NCBI RefSeq assembly: GCF_900086585.1
Contig: NZ_FLKM01000008.1
Span: 744,001 to 808,000, forward strand
Length of the DNA stretch: 64,000 nt
Source of the DNA: Emergencia timonensis
GTDB lineage: Bacteria > Bacillota > Clostridia > Peptostreptococcales > Anaerovoracaceae
Reading direction: 5' to 3'
In this document: piece after piece, positions 1 to 9,488 of the stretch
Layout of the letters: each line of letters opens with the position of its first letter
Numbering within the stretch: the stretch's first letter is position 1
Translations under genes and position numbers: made by a program
Notes under the pieces: generated by a model
What the model was told of the DNA's origin: nothing
What the model saw: only the letters and a program-made list of their open reading frames with translations
Databases searched by the model: none

Positions 1-759
1 ACGGAAGCCGGTGAGAAAGTAATCACATGTAAGTACTGTGATTATAGAGAAGTTGTTGGTATCGATCCGTTGGGTCATGACATCAGAGATGGCGAAAGAG
101 TAGAACCGACGTGCACAGAAGACGGATACGCTGTTGGAAAATGCGGGCGTGCCGGCTGTGACTATGAAGGAAAGACAATTTTGCCTAAGCTTGGTCATGA
201 TATGAAAATAGTAGAGCATAAAGCCGCTACATGTTCGGAAGAAGGTTTCGAAACGAAAGCATGTCAAAATCCAGGGTGTGAGGAAATAGTAACAATTCCA
301 ATACCAAAACTGCCGCATACCTTCGGCAATTGGATAACAACAGTTGAGCCACAAATTGGTATAAAAGGCCAACAGGAAAGGTCATGTGAAGTCTGCCATA
401 CGAAGGAAATCAAAGATCTGCCTGCTTTGATTGCACCTCCAATTGTATCCCCTGAGGACCCACCGATTGATCCGCCCGTTGATCCAGAACCAAGTCCAGA
501 ACCGTTGCCGGATGACGAACATCTTGAAGATCCCGATAAAGATGATGACAGTGATGTCGTTAAGCCATCACTTCCGGATGATGAACATTTGGATTTGGAT
601 AAAGAAGACGTTAAAAAAGCAGATCCTGTAAAATCGGAAAACGCAGATCAACCGCGGACTGGCGACGAGCAGCAGATGGCTGGGTGGATAGCAATCCTGC
701 TACTTTCGTTTGCAGGGCTGGGAGTAACGATCTGTACGAAGAAAAGAAAACAAGAATAA
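1..759 (+). CDS. C-terminal part of a sortase-anchored, Cys-rich repeat surface protein
   Basis: The reading frame is open from base 1, so the N-terminus lies outside the window; 252 residues are visible. The first ~110 residues hold repeats that begin with LGHD and carry spaced cysteines (TCTEDGY..C..C), a pattern seen in large clostridial cell-surface proteins. A Pro/Asp/Glu-rich spacer follows, with two copies of LPDDEHL. The C-terminus has the three-part layout of a cell-wall sorting signal: QPRTGDEQ (an xPxTG variant of LPXTG), a hydrophobic segment (about 20 residues from MAGWIAILLL), and the basic tail KKRKQE. I infer covalent attachment to peptidoglycan by a sortase. The ligand or function cannot be told from this end. 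A hairpin terminator follows 50 bases downstream. Confidence 0.8.
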   Translation, partial: TEAGEKVITCKYCDYREVVGIDPLGHDIRDGERVEPTCTEDGYAVGKCGRAGCDYEGKTILPKLGHDMKIVEHKAATCSEEGFETKACQNPGCEEIVTIPIPKLPHTFGNWITTVEPQIGIKGQQERSCEVCHTKEIKDLPALIAPPIVSPEDPPIDPPVDPEPSPEPLPDDEHLEDPDKDDDSDVVKPSLPDDEHLDLDKEDVKKADPVKSENADQPRTGDEQQMAGWIAILLLSFAGLGVTICTKKRKQE

Positions 760-810
760 AAAGAGAAACAAAATAAGAGAGCACAAAGTAACCACTCTGA
801 AACAAAGTTA

Positions 811-840
811 AAACCCCGCGAATATGTTCGCGGGGTTTTG
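811..840 (+). terminator. Intrinsic terminator of the surface protein gene
   Basis: A 9-bp GC-rich stem (814-822 with 827-835, loop of 4) is preceded by AAAA and followed by TTTT. It lies just after the surface protein stop and before the kdp region. Confidence 0.85.
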
Positions 841-932
841 CTGTCTTATGCATTCTTAATATCCCCGGCAAATCTCTTTTTACCGATTTAATGGCGGATG
901 GTTCATCATAGAAGGTGAAAGGAGGGATAGGG

Positions 933-1067
933 ATGTCAGTTTCAATGCGCAGATTAACTTTTTCTATATTTATAGCAGTGGGAATTCCGACAATGATCCT
1001 AGCAGGCGTGTTTCTCTCTATATTGGTAATTTTGTTTCCCATATCTTATTTCATGGGTTGGATTTAA
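933..1067 (+). CDS. Small single-pass membrane protein upstream of kdp (44 aa)
   Basis: ATG at 933 follows a strong site (AAAGGAGGG, about 918-926) by 7 bases, which is the main reason to believe this short frame. The product begins MSVSMRRLTF and is then almost entirely hydrophobic, long enough for one long or two short membrane segments, ending MGWI. It is not KdpF, which has its own frame at 1194. It sits between the terminator of the surface gene and the likely kdp promoter, so it may be a separate short transcript. I do not recognise the family. A role linked to potassium transport is only suggested by position. Confidence 0.5.
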   Translation: MSVSMRRLTFSIFIAVGIPTMILAGVFLSILVILFPISYFMGWI

Positions 1068-1079
1068 TCTTTATGGAAT

Positions 1080-1141
1080 CTTAATACGCTTAACCGGTCT
1101 TTAATGCCGTCTTAAAGCGCGGGATGGTAGACTCGTAATAT
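1080..1141 (+). promoter_or_regulatory. Candidate KdpE operator and kdpF promoter
   Basis: Four TTAA-centred half sites (near 1081, 1090, 1101 and 1112; spacing 9 to 11 bases) stand on one face of the helix, typical of OmpR-family regulator binding. They lie just upstream of a TAATAT -10 box (1136-1141) that lacks a good -35, as expected for an activated promoter. Position and layout suggest KdpE control of kdpFABC; no binding data are implied. Confidence 0.45.
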
Positions 1142-1193
1142 GAAATGACATGCTTTGCAAATTCTGCACAAAACCATAAAGGAGGAAAAATAG

Positions 1194-1283
1194 ATGAACA
1201 TACTTATTTCTGTGATAGGCGCGACGGCCGTCGTTATGCTTATCTACTATTTCATAATTTTAATGAGAGGTGACAAACAATGA
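1194..1283 (+). CDS. kdpF: Potassium-transporting ATPase small subunit KdpF (29 aa)
   Basis: ATG at 1194 follows AAAGGAGGAAA by about 7 bases. The 29-residue product (MNILISVIGATAVV...MRGDKQ) is a single transmembrane helix, the usual size and character of KdpF, which stabilises the KdpFABC complex in the membrane. Its stop codon overlaps the kdpA start as ATGA (1280-1283), so the two are translationally coupled. Sequence conservation in KdpF is low; the call rests on size, hydrophobicity and place at the head of kdpABC. Confidence 0.85.
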   Translation: MNILISVIGATAVVMLIYYFIILMRGDKQ

Positions 1284-3097
1284 GTGCTGCAGTTGCGCAA
1301 TACATACTTTATGTCGTGGTTCTCGTCCTGCTGGGTATTCCGCTGGGAACCTATATCGGCAAAGTAATGAACGGAGAACGGACGTTACTTTCGAAGGTTT
1401 TAACGCCGTGTGAGAATGCGGTATACAAGGTAATGAGAGTTGACAAAAACGAGGATATGTCCTGGAAAAAATATGCGGTTTGCGTACTGGTCTTTTCGGG
1501 CATTGGGCTGCTCTTTGTTTTTCTGCTGCAGCTGCTGCAGGCATTTTTGCCGGCCAACCCACAGGGTCTGGACAATGTGAAGTGGGATTTAGCGCTTAAC
1601 ACGGCCATCAGTTTTGTGACTAATACAAACTGGCAGGCATATAGCGGTGAATCCACTCTGAGTTATCTGTCCCAGGCATTGGGCTTGACGGTGCAAAACT
1701 TCGTCTCAGCGGCCACTGGCATCGCAGTGCTCTTTGCCATGATCAGGGGTTTTACCAAAATAAAAGAAAAAGGATTGGGCAGCTTCTGGGTTGACCTGAC
1801 GAGGACCGTAATTCACGTATTGATTCCATTAAACTTAGTAATCGCCCTGGCGCTAGTAGGCGGCGGTGTCATTCAAAACCTGAAACCGGCGGAAGAGGTA
1901 AAGCTGGTGGAACCAATCGCAGTGACCCAGGAGGGTGAAATTATCGAAGATGCAGACATCGATTTAAATAAAAATCTAGTGACCGTCGATGACAAAATCG
2001 TTGAAGACGCAGAGATTGTAACTGAAGGTTTTGTTCCCATGGGTCCAGCCGCCAGCCAGGTGGCTATCAAGCAGACCGGCACCAACGGAGGCGGATATAT
2101 GGGCGTCAACTCAGCGCACCCCTTGGAGAATCCAAACGCCTTTACAAACCTGATTGAAATAATTTCACTGCTGTTAATTCCAGTCGCCCTGTGCTTCACT
2201 TTTGGGCGCAATGTGAAGAACAGAAAACAGGGCGCAGCTATATTTATGGCCATGTTTTTGTGTATGGCAGTCAGCCTGGCGGTGGTCGGTTATAACGAGC
2301 AGGCTGCAACGCCGCAGTTAGCGCAGGATGGAGCCGTGAACATCAGCATGATTGATCAGGCAGGGGGCAATATGGAAGGGAAAGAAAGCAGATTTGGCAT
2401 AACCACATCCTCTACCTGGGCAGTCTTCACCACATCTGCATCCAATGGATCTGTCAATTCCATGCACGACAGCTACACGCCGATCGGAGGCATGATACCG
2501 ATGCTGCTGATGATGCTGGGAGAAGTCGTGTTTGGAGGTACGGGCTGCGGACTATACGGTATGCTGGCTTTTGCTATTCTGACGGTCTTCATAGCGGGTT
2601 TGATGGTGGGGCGGACTCCGGAATTCCTTGGCAAGAAGATTGAACCCTATGAGATGAAATGGGCCGTCATGGTCTGCCTGGCAACCCCGATTGCTATTTT
2701 GATTGGAAGCGGTCTTGCGGCAGCAGTTCCAGAGGTTGCGGACAGCTTAAATAACAGCGGCGCACACGGTTTATCCGAAGTGCTGTATGCCTACTCGTCG
2801 GCTGGAGGAAATAACGGCTCTGCCTTTGCAGGATTTAATGCTGACACCGTATTCCTCAATATCACCATAGGATTGGTGATGCTCTTTGTAAGATTTTTGC
2901 CGGTTATCGGAACACTTGCTATTGCAGGCAGTCTGGGCCAGAAGAAGCGAATTGCGGTTACTGCAGGAACGCTATCGACGACCAACGGAATGTTCGTATT
3001 CCTGCTGATCATGATTGTTCTTCTCGTAGGCGCCCTCAGTTTCTTCCCGGCGTTAGCATTGGGTCCGATCGCGGAATTTGTCAGCAATGTATTATAA
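1280..3097 (+). CDS. kdpA: Potassium-transporting ATPase, K+-binding subunit KdpA
   Basis: KdpA forms the K+ pathway of the high-affinity KdpFABC pump. The four selectivity-filter loops are visible: TNTNWQAYSGE, GTNGGGYMGVNSAHP, TSASNGSVNSMHDS and SSAGGNNGSAFAG. The protein is 605 residues against about 557 in E. coli. Much of the difference is an acidic extracellular-loop expansion at about residues 205-250, before FVPMGPAAS, rich in Glu and Asp. About ten membrane segments are predictable. The start overlaps kdpF by four bases. The gene is followed after 25 bases by kdpB with its own ribosome binding site. Confidence 0.97.
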   Translation: MSAAVAQYILYVVVLVLLGIPLGTYIGKVMNGERTLLSKVLTPCENAVYKVMRVDKNEDMSWKKYAVCVLVFSGIGLLFVFLLQLLQAFLPANPQGLDNVKWDLALNTAISFVTNTNWQAYSGESTLSYLSQALGLTVQNFVSAATGIAVLFAMIRGFTKIKEKGLGSFWVDLTRTVIHVLIPLNLVIALALVGGGVIQNLKPAEEVKLVEPIAVTQEGEIIEDADIDLNKNLVTVDDKIVEDAEIVTEGFVPMGPAASQVAIKQTGTNGGGYMGVNSAHPLENPNAFTNLIEIISLLLIPVALCFTFGRNVKNRKQGAAIFMAMFLCMAVSLAVVGYNEQAATPQLAQDGAVNISMIDQAGGNMEGKESRFGITTSSTWAVFTTSASNGSVNSMHDSYTPIGGMIPMLLMMLGEVVFGGTGCGLYGMLAFAILTVFIAGLMVGRTPEFLGKKIEPYEMKWAVMVCLATPIAILIGSGLAAAVPEVADSLNNSGAHGLSEVLYAYSSAGGNNGSAFAGFNADTVFLNITIGLVMLFVRFLPVIGTLAIAGSLGQKKRIAVTAGTLSTTNGMFVFLLIMIVLLVGALSFFPALALGPIAEFVSNVL

Positions 3098-3122
3098 TAG
3101 ACGCCGAAGGAGGTATAAATAG

Positions 3123-5192
3123 ATGACTGAAAAAGTAAAAAGTTCTATGACAGACAAAAAAATTCTGCTGCGCGCTGTGAAAAATTCCTTTATAAAACTG
3201 AATCCAAGGACACAGGCCGAGAATCCTGTCATGCTGCTGGTATACGTTGCGGCAATACTTACTACGATTCTTTGGATTGCAGCTTTAATGGGCACAAAGG
3301 ATGCACCGGCGGGGTACACCCTGTCGATCGCGGTTATTCTTTGGTTCACCTGCGTGTTCGCAAATTTTGCAGAAGCCATTGCGGAGGGTCGCGGCAAAGC
3401 GCAGGCGGACACCCTTCGCGCATCGAGAAAAGACGTAGATGCCAACAGGATTCCGTCTATTGAGGAAATAAATCAGATCACAGTGGTTTCCGCTGCTGCT
3501 CTGAAAAAGGGGGATTTGGTCATCGTTCGGGCAGGAGAACAAATTCCTGCCGACGGCGATGTAGTATATGGTGCGGCATCAGTTGACGAAAGTGCTATCA
3601 CGGGAGAATCTGCCCCTGTGATTCGGGAAAGCGGCGGCGACAGAAGCGCCGTGACAGGAGGTACCCAGGTTTTGTCAGACTGGATCATTTTCAGAGTGAC
3701 CAGTGAACCGGGACAGAGCTTTATGGATAAGATGATCGCTATGGTCGAAGGCGCGTCCAGAAAGAAGACGCCCAACGAATTAGCCCTGCAGATTTTCCTG
3801 GTGGCGCTTTCTATCATATTTATTCTGGTTACGCTGTCACTGTATACCTATTCCCTTTTCTCTGCAAGGCAGGCGGGAATCGACAATCCGACATCTGTAA
3901 CCACCTTGGTTGCGCTGCTGGTCTGCCTGGCGCCTACAACCATTGGAGCCCTGCTCTCTGCTATTGGTATTGCCGGCATGAGCAGGCTGAATCAGGCCAA
4001 CGTTTTGGCCATGAGCGGCCGTGCCATTGAAGCGGCCGGCGATGTGGACATTTTGATGCTGGATAAGACCGGAACCATTACCTTGGGCAACAGACAGGCG
4101 GATACCTTTGTGCCGGTGGACGGCACGTCAGAAGAAGAGCTGGCTGATGCAGCCCAGCTGTCCTCTTTGCCTGATGAAACGCCGGAGGGCAGGAGTATCG
4201 TAGTTCTGGCAAAGGAGAAATTCGGCATCAGAGAGAGAAATCTCAGCGACAAGAAGTTTACCTTTATTCCCTTCACTGCCAAGACTAGAATGAGTGGTGT
4301 GGATTATGACGATCATGAAATTCGCAAAGGGGCGGCTGATGCGATTCGAGACTACATAATAGCCAGAGGCGGCACTTACAGCAAGGAATGTGAGGAGGTG
4401 GTTACAAAGATTGCCGAACAGGGAGGCACGCCCCTTGTTGTCAGCAAGAACCATAAAATTCTTGGCGTCATCCACCTGAAAGATATCATCAAAAAAGGCG
4501 TGAGAGATAAATTTGCAGATCTGCGCAAGATGGGCATCAAGACCATTATGATTACAGGTGATAATCCTTTGACGGCAGCGGCCATAGCGGCAGAAGCCGG
4601 CGTAGATGACTTTCTGGCAGAAGCTACGCCAGAGAGTAAGCTGAATATGATTCGCGACTATCAGACCAAAGGCCATCTGGTAGCCATGACCGGTGACGGC
4701 ACCAACGACGCCCCGGCCTTGGCGCAGGCTGACGTGGCCGTAGCGATGAACACAGGTACACAGGCGGCAAAGGAAGCAGGCAACATGGTTGACCTGGATT
4801 CCTCTCCCACGAAGCTAATCGATATCGTTCGTATCGGTAAACAGCTTTTGATGACGAGAGGGAGCCTGACCACTTTTTCCATTGCCAACGATGTTGCGAA
4901 GTACTTTGCAATTATCCCGGCTCTGTTCATGGGACTGTACCCGGGACTGTCAGCCTTAAACATCATGGGGCTGGAATCTCCATTGAGCGCAGTATTGGCT
5001 GCAATCATCTACAACGCGCTAGTCATTATCGCTCTGATTCCACTGGCGTTAAAGGGTGTAGCATATCGGGAAGTGTCCGCTGGCAAATTGCTGACCAGAA
5101 ACCTGTTGATTTACGGACTTGGGGGTATCGTCACGCCGTTCATCTGTATCAAGCTGATCGATATGCTGCTGGCGGCTCTGGGATTAATATAA
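3123..5192 (+). CDS. kdpB: Potassium-transporting P-type ATPase, catalytic subunit KdpB
   Basis: KdpB hydrolyses ATP to drive K+ uptake through KdpA. The P-type hallmarks are intact: the actuator motif TGES (residues 160-163), the phosphorylation motif DKTGTIT with Asp314, and the hinge motif [11 protein letters not shown]. The 689-residue length matches the family. A GAAGGAGG site precedes the ATG at 3123. It is the third gene of the kdpFABC operon and is followed after 26 bases by kdpC. Confidence 0.98.
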   Translation: MTEKVKSSMTDKKILLRAVKNSFIKLNPRTQAENPVMLLVYVAAILTTILWIAALMGTKDAPAGYTLSIAVILWFTCVFANFAEAIAEGRGKAQADTLRASRKDVDANRIPSIEEINQITVVSAAALKKGDLVIVRAGEQIPADGDVVYGAASVDESAITGESAPVIRESGGDRSAVTGGTQVLSDWIIFRVTSEPGQSFMDKMIAMVEGASRKKTPNELALQIFLVALSIIFILVTLSLYTYSLFSARQAGIDNPTSVTTLVALLVCLAPTTIGALLSAIGIAGMSRLNQANVLAMSGRAIEAAGDVDILMLDKTGTITLGNRQADTFVPVDGTSEEELADAAQLSSLPDETPEGRSIVVLAKEKFGIRERNLSDKKFTFIPFTAKTRMSGVDYDDHEIRKGAADAIRDYIIARGGTYSKECEEVVTKIAEQGGTPLVVSKNHKILGVIHLKDIIKKGVRDKFADLRKMGIKTIMITGDNPLTAAAIAAEAGVDDFLAEATPESKLNMIRDYQTKGHLVAMTGDGTNDAPALAQADVAVAMNTGTQAAKEAGNMVDLDSSPTKLIDIVRIGKQLLMTRGSLTTFSIANDVAKYFAIIPALFMGLYPGLSALNIMGLESPLSAVLAAIIYNALVIIALIPLALKGVAYREVSAGKLLTRNLLIYGLGGIVTPFICIKLIDMLLAALGLI

Positions 5193-5218
5193 GTAATACC
5201 ATTAGGGAGGAATTAATT

Positions 5219-5824
5219 ATGAAAACTTTCAAATCAGTATTACCAAAGGCCGCGATGATTTTCATCATATTTTCTGTGGTCTGTGGTATCGTGTATACAG
5301 GAGTCGTCACGGGTCTTGCACAACTGCTTTTCCCTGATAAAGCCAACGGGAGCATTATCGAGGTCAACGGCGTAAAGTATGGGTCTGAGCTGTTAGCGCA
5401 GCAGTACAGCGATGAAAAGTACATGTGGGGACGAATCATGAACGTGGACGTATCCACCTATACGGACAAAGACGGCAACCGCCTGATGTATGCGGCGCCA
5501 TCTAATAAAAGTCCTGCCAGCGATGCGTATGAACAGATGGTAGCGGAAAGGGTAAACAAGATTCGCGCAGCCAACCCGAAAATGCAGGACACGCCGATTC
5601 CTGTAGACCTGGTAACCTGTTCAGGAAGTGGTCTTGATCCAGGCATTTCACCGGCAGCAGCAGAATATCAGATTCCGAGACTTGCAGAAGAGAATAAGAT
5701 GACAGAAGAGCAGGTGCAGACGATAATTGATAAATGCTCTGAGGGTAAGTTCTTAGGTATTTTTGGCGAGAAGACCGTCAACGTATTAAAAGTCAATTTA
5801 ATGCTGGACGGGATTTTAAAATAG
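5219..5824 (+). CDS. kdpC: Potassium-transporting ATPase subunit KdpC
   Basis: KdpC is the single-span subunit that assists nucleotide binding by KdpB. The 201-residue product has one N-terminal transmembrane helix (about residues 12-35) and the conserved C-terminal region with VTCSGSGLDPGISP and AAAEYQIPR that marks the family. AGGGAGGAATTAATT precedes the ATG. The gene ends the structural part of the operon; a 110-base gap with a long inverted repeat separates it from kdpD. Confidence 0.97.
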   Translation: MKTFKSVLPKAAMIFIIFSVVCGIVYTGVVTGLAQLLFPDKANGSIIEVNGVKYGSELLAQQYSDEKYMWGRIMNVDVSTYTDKDGNRLMYAAPSNKSPASDAYEQMVAERVNKIRAANPKMQDTPIPVDLVTCSGSGLDPGISPAAAEYQIPRLAEENKMTEEQVQTIIDKCSEGKFLGIFGEKTVNVLKVNLMLDGILK

Positions 5825-5830
5825 ATTCTT

Positions 5831-5912
5831 GAAGAGGGACATATGGAGCCGGTATTCTAGGCGAGAGTGACTTAGAAATACCGATTGCACGTGGCTCTCT
5901 TCGTGGTATACT
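5831..5912 (+). promoter_or_regulatory. Inverted repeat and internal promoter between kdpC and kdpD
   Basis: Arms at 5831-5859 and 5872-5902 form an imperfect inverted repeat of about 28 bases (identical runs GAAGAG and GGTATT). A promoter overlaps the right arm: TTGCAC (5885-5890), 16-base spacer, TATACT (5907-5912) with an extended -10 TG. The arrangement could terminate or slow kdpFABC transcripts and give kdpDE its own supply. Confidence 0.5.
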
Positions 5913-5935
5913 ATAAACGTCTGGAGGAGGCACAT

Positions 5936-8635
5936 ATGGAAGAAATAAGGGTAAACCCGGATAAACTATTAGAAACCATAAGAAGAGAAGACGAGAAACA
6001 GCAGTCTGGGCACTTGAAAATATTCTTTGGATATGCCGCTGGCGTAGGAAAGACTTATACCATGTTAAAGGCTGCCCAGGCGGCAAAGAATCGAGGTATT
6101 GACGTTATTGCAGGGTATGTTGAACCTCATGCCCGGCCGGAGACTCTGGAACTGATGAAAGGTTTGGAATCCCTGCCAACTCTTGAAATTAAACACAAAA
6201 ACATGACTCTGCGAGAATTTGATCTGGATCAGGCATTAGCAAGGAACCCTCAACTCATTCTCGTAGATGAACTGGCTCATACCAATGCCGACGGCTGCAG
6301 ACACGAAAAACGATATAAAGATATAGAAGAGCTGTTGAAAGCGGGGATCGACGTTTATACGACGGTCAACGTGCAGCACATCGAAAGCCTCAACGATTTG
6401 GTGGCGGCTATTACCGGAGTTTCGGTGCAGGAAAGGATTCCTGATTCCGTCTTTGATGAGGCGGACCAAGTGGAACTAGTGGATATTGAACCGGAGGATT
6501 TAATTAACCGCCTCAATGCAGGGAAAATCTATAGAGATGAACAAGCTCAACGAGCTTTGATAAACTTTTTCAGTATAGAGAACCTTACGTCTCTGCGTGA
6601 AATTGCATTGCGCCGGTGCGCAGACCGAATGAACAAGCTGGCGGAGCGAGTTAGGAATGTGACCAATGCCGAGTACTACAACGACGAGCACATTTTGGTC
6701 TGCCTCTCAGCCTCGCCGTCCAATAAAAAAATTATCCGCACAGCGGCCAGAATGGCCAGTGCCTTCAAAGGGACGCTGACAGCCCTCTTCGTTGAAACAC
6801 CAGGATTTTCGGCTGTCAATGAAGAGGATAAAAAACGCTTGCGGGACCATATTCGTTTGGCGACACAGCTTGGAGCAAAAGTCGAGACAGTGTATGGAGA
6901 CGACATTTCTCTGCAGATTGCGGAGTTTGCCCGTTTGTCAGGCGTTTCTAAGATCGTTATGGGCAGATATAGCGCGAAGAAGAAATATTTATTCAGCAAG
7001 CAAACTCTGACGGACAAACTCATAGAGGCTGCACCCGGCTTGGAAATCTATGTAATTCCGGATAAAGACGCGCCTTACTATAAACCGCAGAGGCCGGCGC
7101 GGCGTTCAGGTAAATTTATTCTTCCTGATACACTGAAGAGCCTGGCTATTTTAGCGGCTTCTACCCTGCTGGGATTTGCTTTCTACGATATGGGATTCAG
7201 TGAAGCCAATATCATCATGATCTATATTTTAGGGGTCGTGTTTACCTCCCTGTTTACAAGCAGCAAAGGCTATAGCCTGGTCAGTTCTGTGGTCAGCGTA
7301 TTGATTTTTAACTTTTTCTTTACCAATCCCAGGTTTACTTTTACTGCCTATGATAACGGCTATCCCGTAACGTTTTTGGTCATGCTGATTACTGCGTTTA
7401 TCACCAGCACTTTAGTAGTGAAGCTTAAACAGTATGCGAGACAGGCGGTGAGGACGGCCTATCGCACCAAAATCCTGTTGGAGACAAATCAGATGCTGCA
7501 GAGCAACAAACCGAGAAGAGAGATTGTAGAGATTATTTCAACCCAGTTGACAAAATTGCTGAAGCGGGATATCGTTTTCTATTTGGCTGGGGAGGAGAAA
7601 CTGGGGGAACCTGTGGCCTTTCTGGCGGAAGATAGTGACGACGAAGAAGACAAAAGTTTTCTCAGCGATAACGAAAAGGCTGTCGCTGCCTGGACATTTA
7701 AGAATAACAAGCATGCGGGGGCGACGACGGACACTTTGAGCAGTGCAAAATGTCTCTATCTGGCGGTGCGTATCAACAGCAAGGTGTACGGTGTGGTGGG
7801 GATTGCGATTGATGGAAAACCTTTAGATCCCTTTGAGAACAACATCACCCTTTCCATCCTGGGAGAATGTGCCATGGCGCTGGAAAACGAACGAGTCATG
7901 AGGGAAAAAGCGGAGGCGGATCTTCTGGCAAAGAACGAGAAGTTACGAGCAAATCTGCTCAGATCCATCTCTCACGACCTGCGCACACCGCTGACCTCTA
8001 TTTCTGGTAACGCTGGTATTCTTATGACCAATTATCACACCATCTGCGAAGAGAAGAAACTTACATTATATACGGCAATCTATGACGACTCTATGTGGCT
8101 GATTAATCTGGTGGAAAACCTATTGTCGGTGACCAGACTGGAGGATGGCTCCATGCAGCTCAATACCAATGCGGAGCTGATTGACGAAGTGATAGATGAG
8201 GCGCTGCAGCATATAGACCGCAAAAGTGTGCTGCACAAAATCACCGTCAACAGACCGGATGAGTTTCTCATGGCAAAGATGGACGCCAGACTGATTATAC
8301 AGGTAATCATCAACGTTGTGGACAATGCGATCAAGTATACCCCGGAGGGTTCTGAAATTGACATTACCACGGCAAAGAGCGGCGGTGACATCGTGGTCAG
8401 TATTGCAGACAATGGCAAAGGTATTGCTGACGACGCCAAGAAAAGAATCTTTGATATGTTTTATACTGCTAATATGGAAATTGCTGACAGTCACAGAAGC
8501 TTGGGGCTGGGCCTGGCTCTATGCAAATCTATTATTAACGCCCACGGCGGAGAAATTACCGTATTAGATAACAAGCCGAAAGGTGCGATTTTCCGATTCA
8601 CGCTTCCGGCAGAGGAGGTAACCTTACATGAATAA
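5936..8635 (+). CDS. kdpD: Osmosensitive K+ channel sensor histidine kinase KdpD
   Basis: KdpD senses K+ limitation and phosphorylates KdpE. I place the start at 5936, because GGAGGAGG lies 6 bases upstream; a start 51 bases earlier has no such site. Domains in order: KdpD N-terminal domain with the Walker-A-like GYAAGVGKT (residues 32-40) and the DELAHTN motif; a universal-stress-protein-like domain; four membrane helices (about residues 395-505); a GAF-like region; HisKA with SHDLRTPL (phospho-acceptor His near residue 680); and an HATPase domain with DNAIKYTP and GLGLALC. At 899 residues it is full length. It overlaps kdpE by 8 bases. Confidence 0.97.
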   Translation: MEEIRVNPDKLLETIRREDEKQQSGHLKIFFGYAAGVGKTYTMLKAAQAAKNRGIDVIAGYVEPHARPETLELMKGLESLPTLEIKHKNMTLREFDLDQALARNPQLILVDELAHTNADGCRHEKRYKDIEELLKAGIDVYTTVNVQHIESLNDLVAAITGVSVQERIPDSVFDEADQVELVDIEPEDLINRLNAGKIYRDEQAQRALINFFSIENLTSLREIALRRCADRMNKLAERVRNVTNAEYYNDEHILVCLSASPSNKKIIRTAARMASAFKGTLTALFVETPGFSAVNEEDKKRLRDHIRLATQLGAKVETVYGDDISLQIAEFARLSGVSKIVMGRYSAKKKYLFSKQTLTDKLIEAAPGLEIYVIPDKDAPYYKPQRPARRSGKFILPDTLKSLAILAASTLLGFAFYDMGFSEANIIMIYILGVVFTSLFTSSKGYSLVSSVVSVLIFNFFFTNPRFTFTAYDNGYPVTFLVMLITAFITSTLVVKLKQYARQAVRTAYRTKILLETNQMLQSNKPRREIVEIISTQLTKLLKRDIVFYLAGEEKLGEPVAFLAEDSDDEEDKSFLSDNEKAVAAWTFKNNKHAGATTDTLSSAKCLYLAVRINSKVYGVVGIAIDGKPLDPFENNITLSILGECAMALENERVMREKAEADLLAKNEKLRANLLRSISHDLRTPLTSISGNAGILMTNYHTICEEKKLTLYTAIYDDSMWLINLVENLLSVTRLEDGSMQLNTNAELIDEVIDEALQHIDRKSVLHKITVNRPDEFLMAKMDARLIIQVIINVVDNAIKYTPEGSEIDITTAKSGGDIVVSIADNGKGIADDAKKRIFDMFYTANMEIADSHRSLGLGLALCKSIINAHGGEITVLDNKPKGAIFRFTLPAEEVTLHE

Positions 8636-9326
8636 ACCTTTGATCTTGGTCGTAGAAGACGATGCGGCTATTCGAAATTTAATTACGACGACTTTGGAAA
8701 CCCACGATTACAGGTACCATGTCGCGCCAAATGGGGAGTCGGCCATTTTGGAGGCTTCCTCATATAATCCTGACGTGGTGCTGCTGGATTTGGGACTGCC
8801 TGATGTAGACGGCATTGAAATTATTAAAAAAATCAGGGGATGGTCGCTGATGCCGATTATTGTAATCAGTGCCAGGTCCGAAGATATGGATAAAATAGTA
8901 GCGCTGGATGCGGGGGCCGACGACTATCTGACAAAGCCTTTTTCTGTGGAAGAACTGCTGGCAAGACTGAGGGTGACTTTGAGACGATTAAATTACGTTC
9001 GCGGAAACCAAGAGGTGCAGAATGCCGTCTTTGTAAATGGTGATCTGAAAATTGACTATGCGGCGGGCTGTGTTTATCTGGGGAAGGAGGAGCTGCATCT
9101 GACCCCGATAGAATATAAGCTGCTCTGTCTGCTCTCTAGGAATGTGGGCAAGGTTCTCACCCATACATTTATCACAAAAGAGATATGGGGAAGCGCTTGG
9201 GATAACGACGTGGCTTCCCTGCGCGTTTTTATGGCAACGCTGCGAAAAAAGTTAGAGAAAAACCCGTCTTCGCCTCAATATATTCAGACTCATGTAGGCG
9301 TGGGTTATCGAATGCTGCGGGTGTGA
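8628..9326 (+). CDS. kdpE: KDP operon response regulator KdpE
   Basis: The N-terminal receiver domain has the acidic pocket VVEDDAAIRNL, the phospho-acceptor Asp in VLLDLGLPDVDG and the conserved Lys in LTKPF. The C-terminal OmpR/PhoB winged helix includes HLTPIEYKLLCLL and ends VGVGYRMLRV. At 232 residues it is full length. It overlaps kdpD by 8 bases, so sensor and regulator are co-translated. Likely target sites are the phased TTAA repeats at 1080-1117. The last codons of this gene are copied 1.6 kb downstream, after the neighbouring ATPase gene. Confidence 0.97.
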   Translation: MNKPLILVVEDDAAIRNLITTTLETHDYRYHVAPNGESAILEASSYNPDVVLLDLGLPDVDGIEIIKKIRGWSLMPIIVISARSEDMDKIVALDAGADDYLTKPFSVEELLARLRVTLRRLNYVRGNQEVQNAVFVNGDLKIDYAAGCVYLGKEELHLTPIEYKLLCLLSRNVGKVLTHTFITKEIWGSAWDNDVASLRVFMATLRKKLEKNPSSPQYIQTHVGVGYRMLRV

Positions 9327-9334
9327 AAAGTGGT
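9310..9334 (+). repeat. Direct repeat, left copy (3' end of kdpE)
   Basis: Twenty-five bases starting GAATGCTGCGGGTG are identical to 10905-10929; with one mismatch the identity runs from 9304 to 9334. The copy includes the last codons and stop of kdpE. Confidence 0.9.
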
Positions 9335-9405
9335 GAAAAGCATTTAAAACTGCATCGTATTAATGAATATATCTGTCTGGTTAGGCTATAATGTTCAATA
9401 GAAAC

Positions 9406-9434
9406 TTGATTATCAGATTTTGATGATGTATAAT
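9406..9434 (+). promoter_or_regulatory. Promoter of the AAA/DUF4143 ATPase gene
   Basis: TTGATT (9406-9411), a 17-base spacer and a perfect TATAAT (9429-9434) lie about 50 bases before the ATPase start. It lies inside the segment bounded by the direct repeats, so the inserted gene brings its own promoter. Confidence 0.7.
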
Positions 9435-9488
9435 TAGTGAATATAAAAGCCTTTATGGGCGGAAATTTTCAATGAATGGGTGATTGAG

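Noticed and set aside
611..1042. A 143-codon minus-strand frame over the end of the surface protein gene
   Set aside because: It runs across the terminator and opposite two supported frames, has no ribosome binding site, and its product has no recognisable feature.
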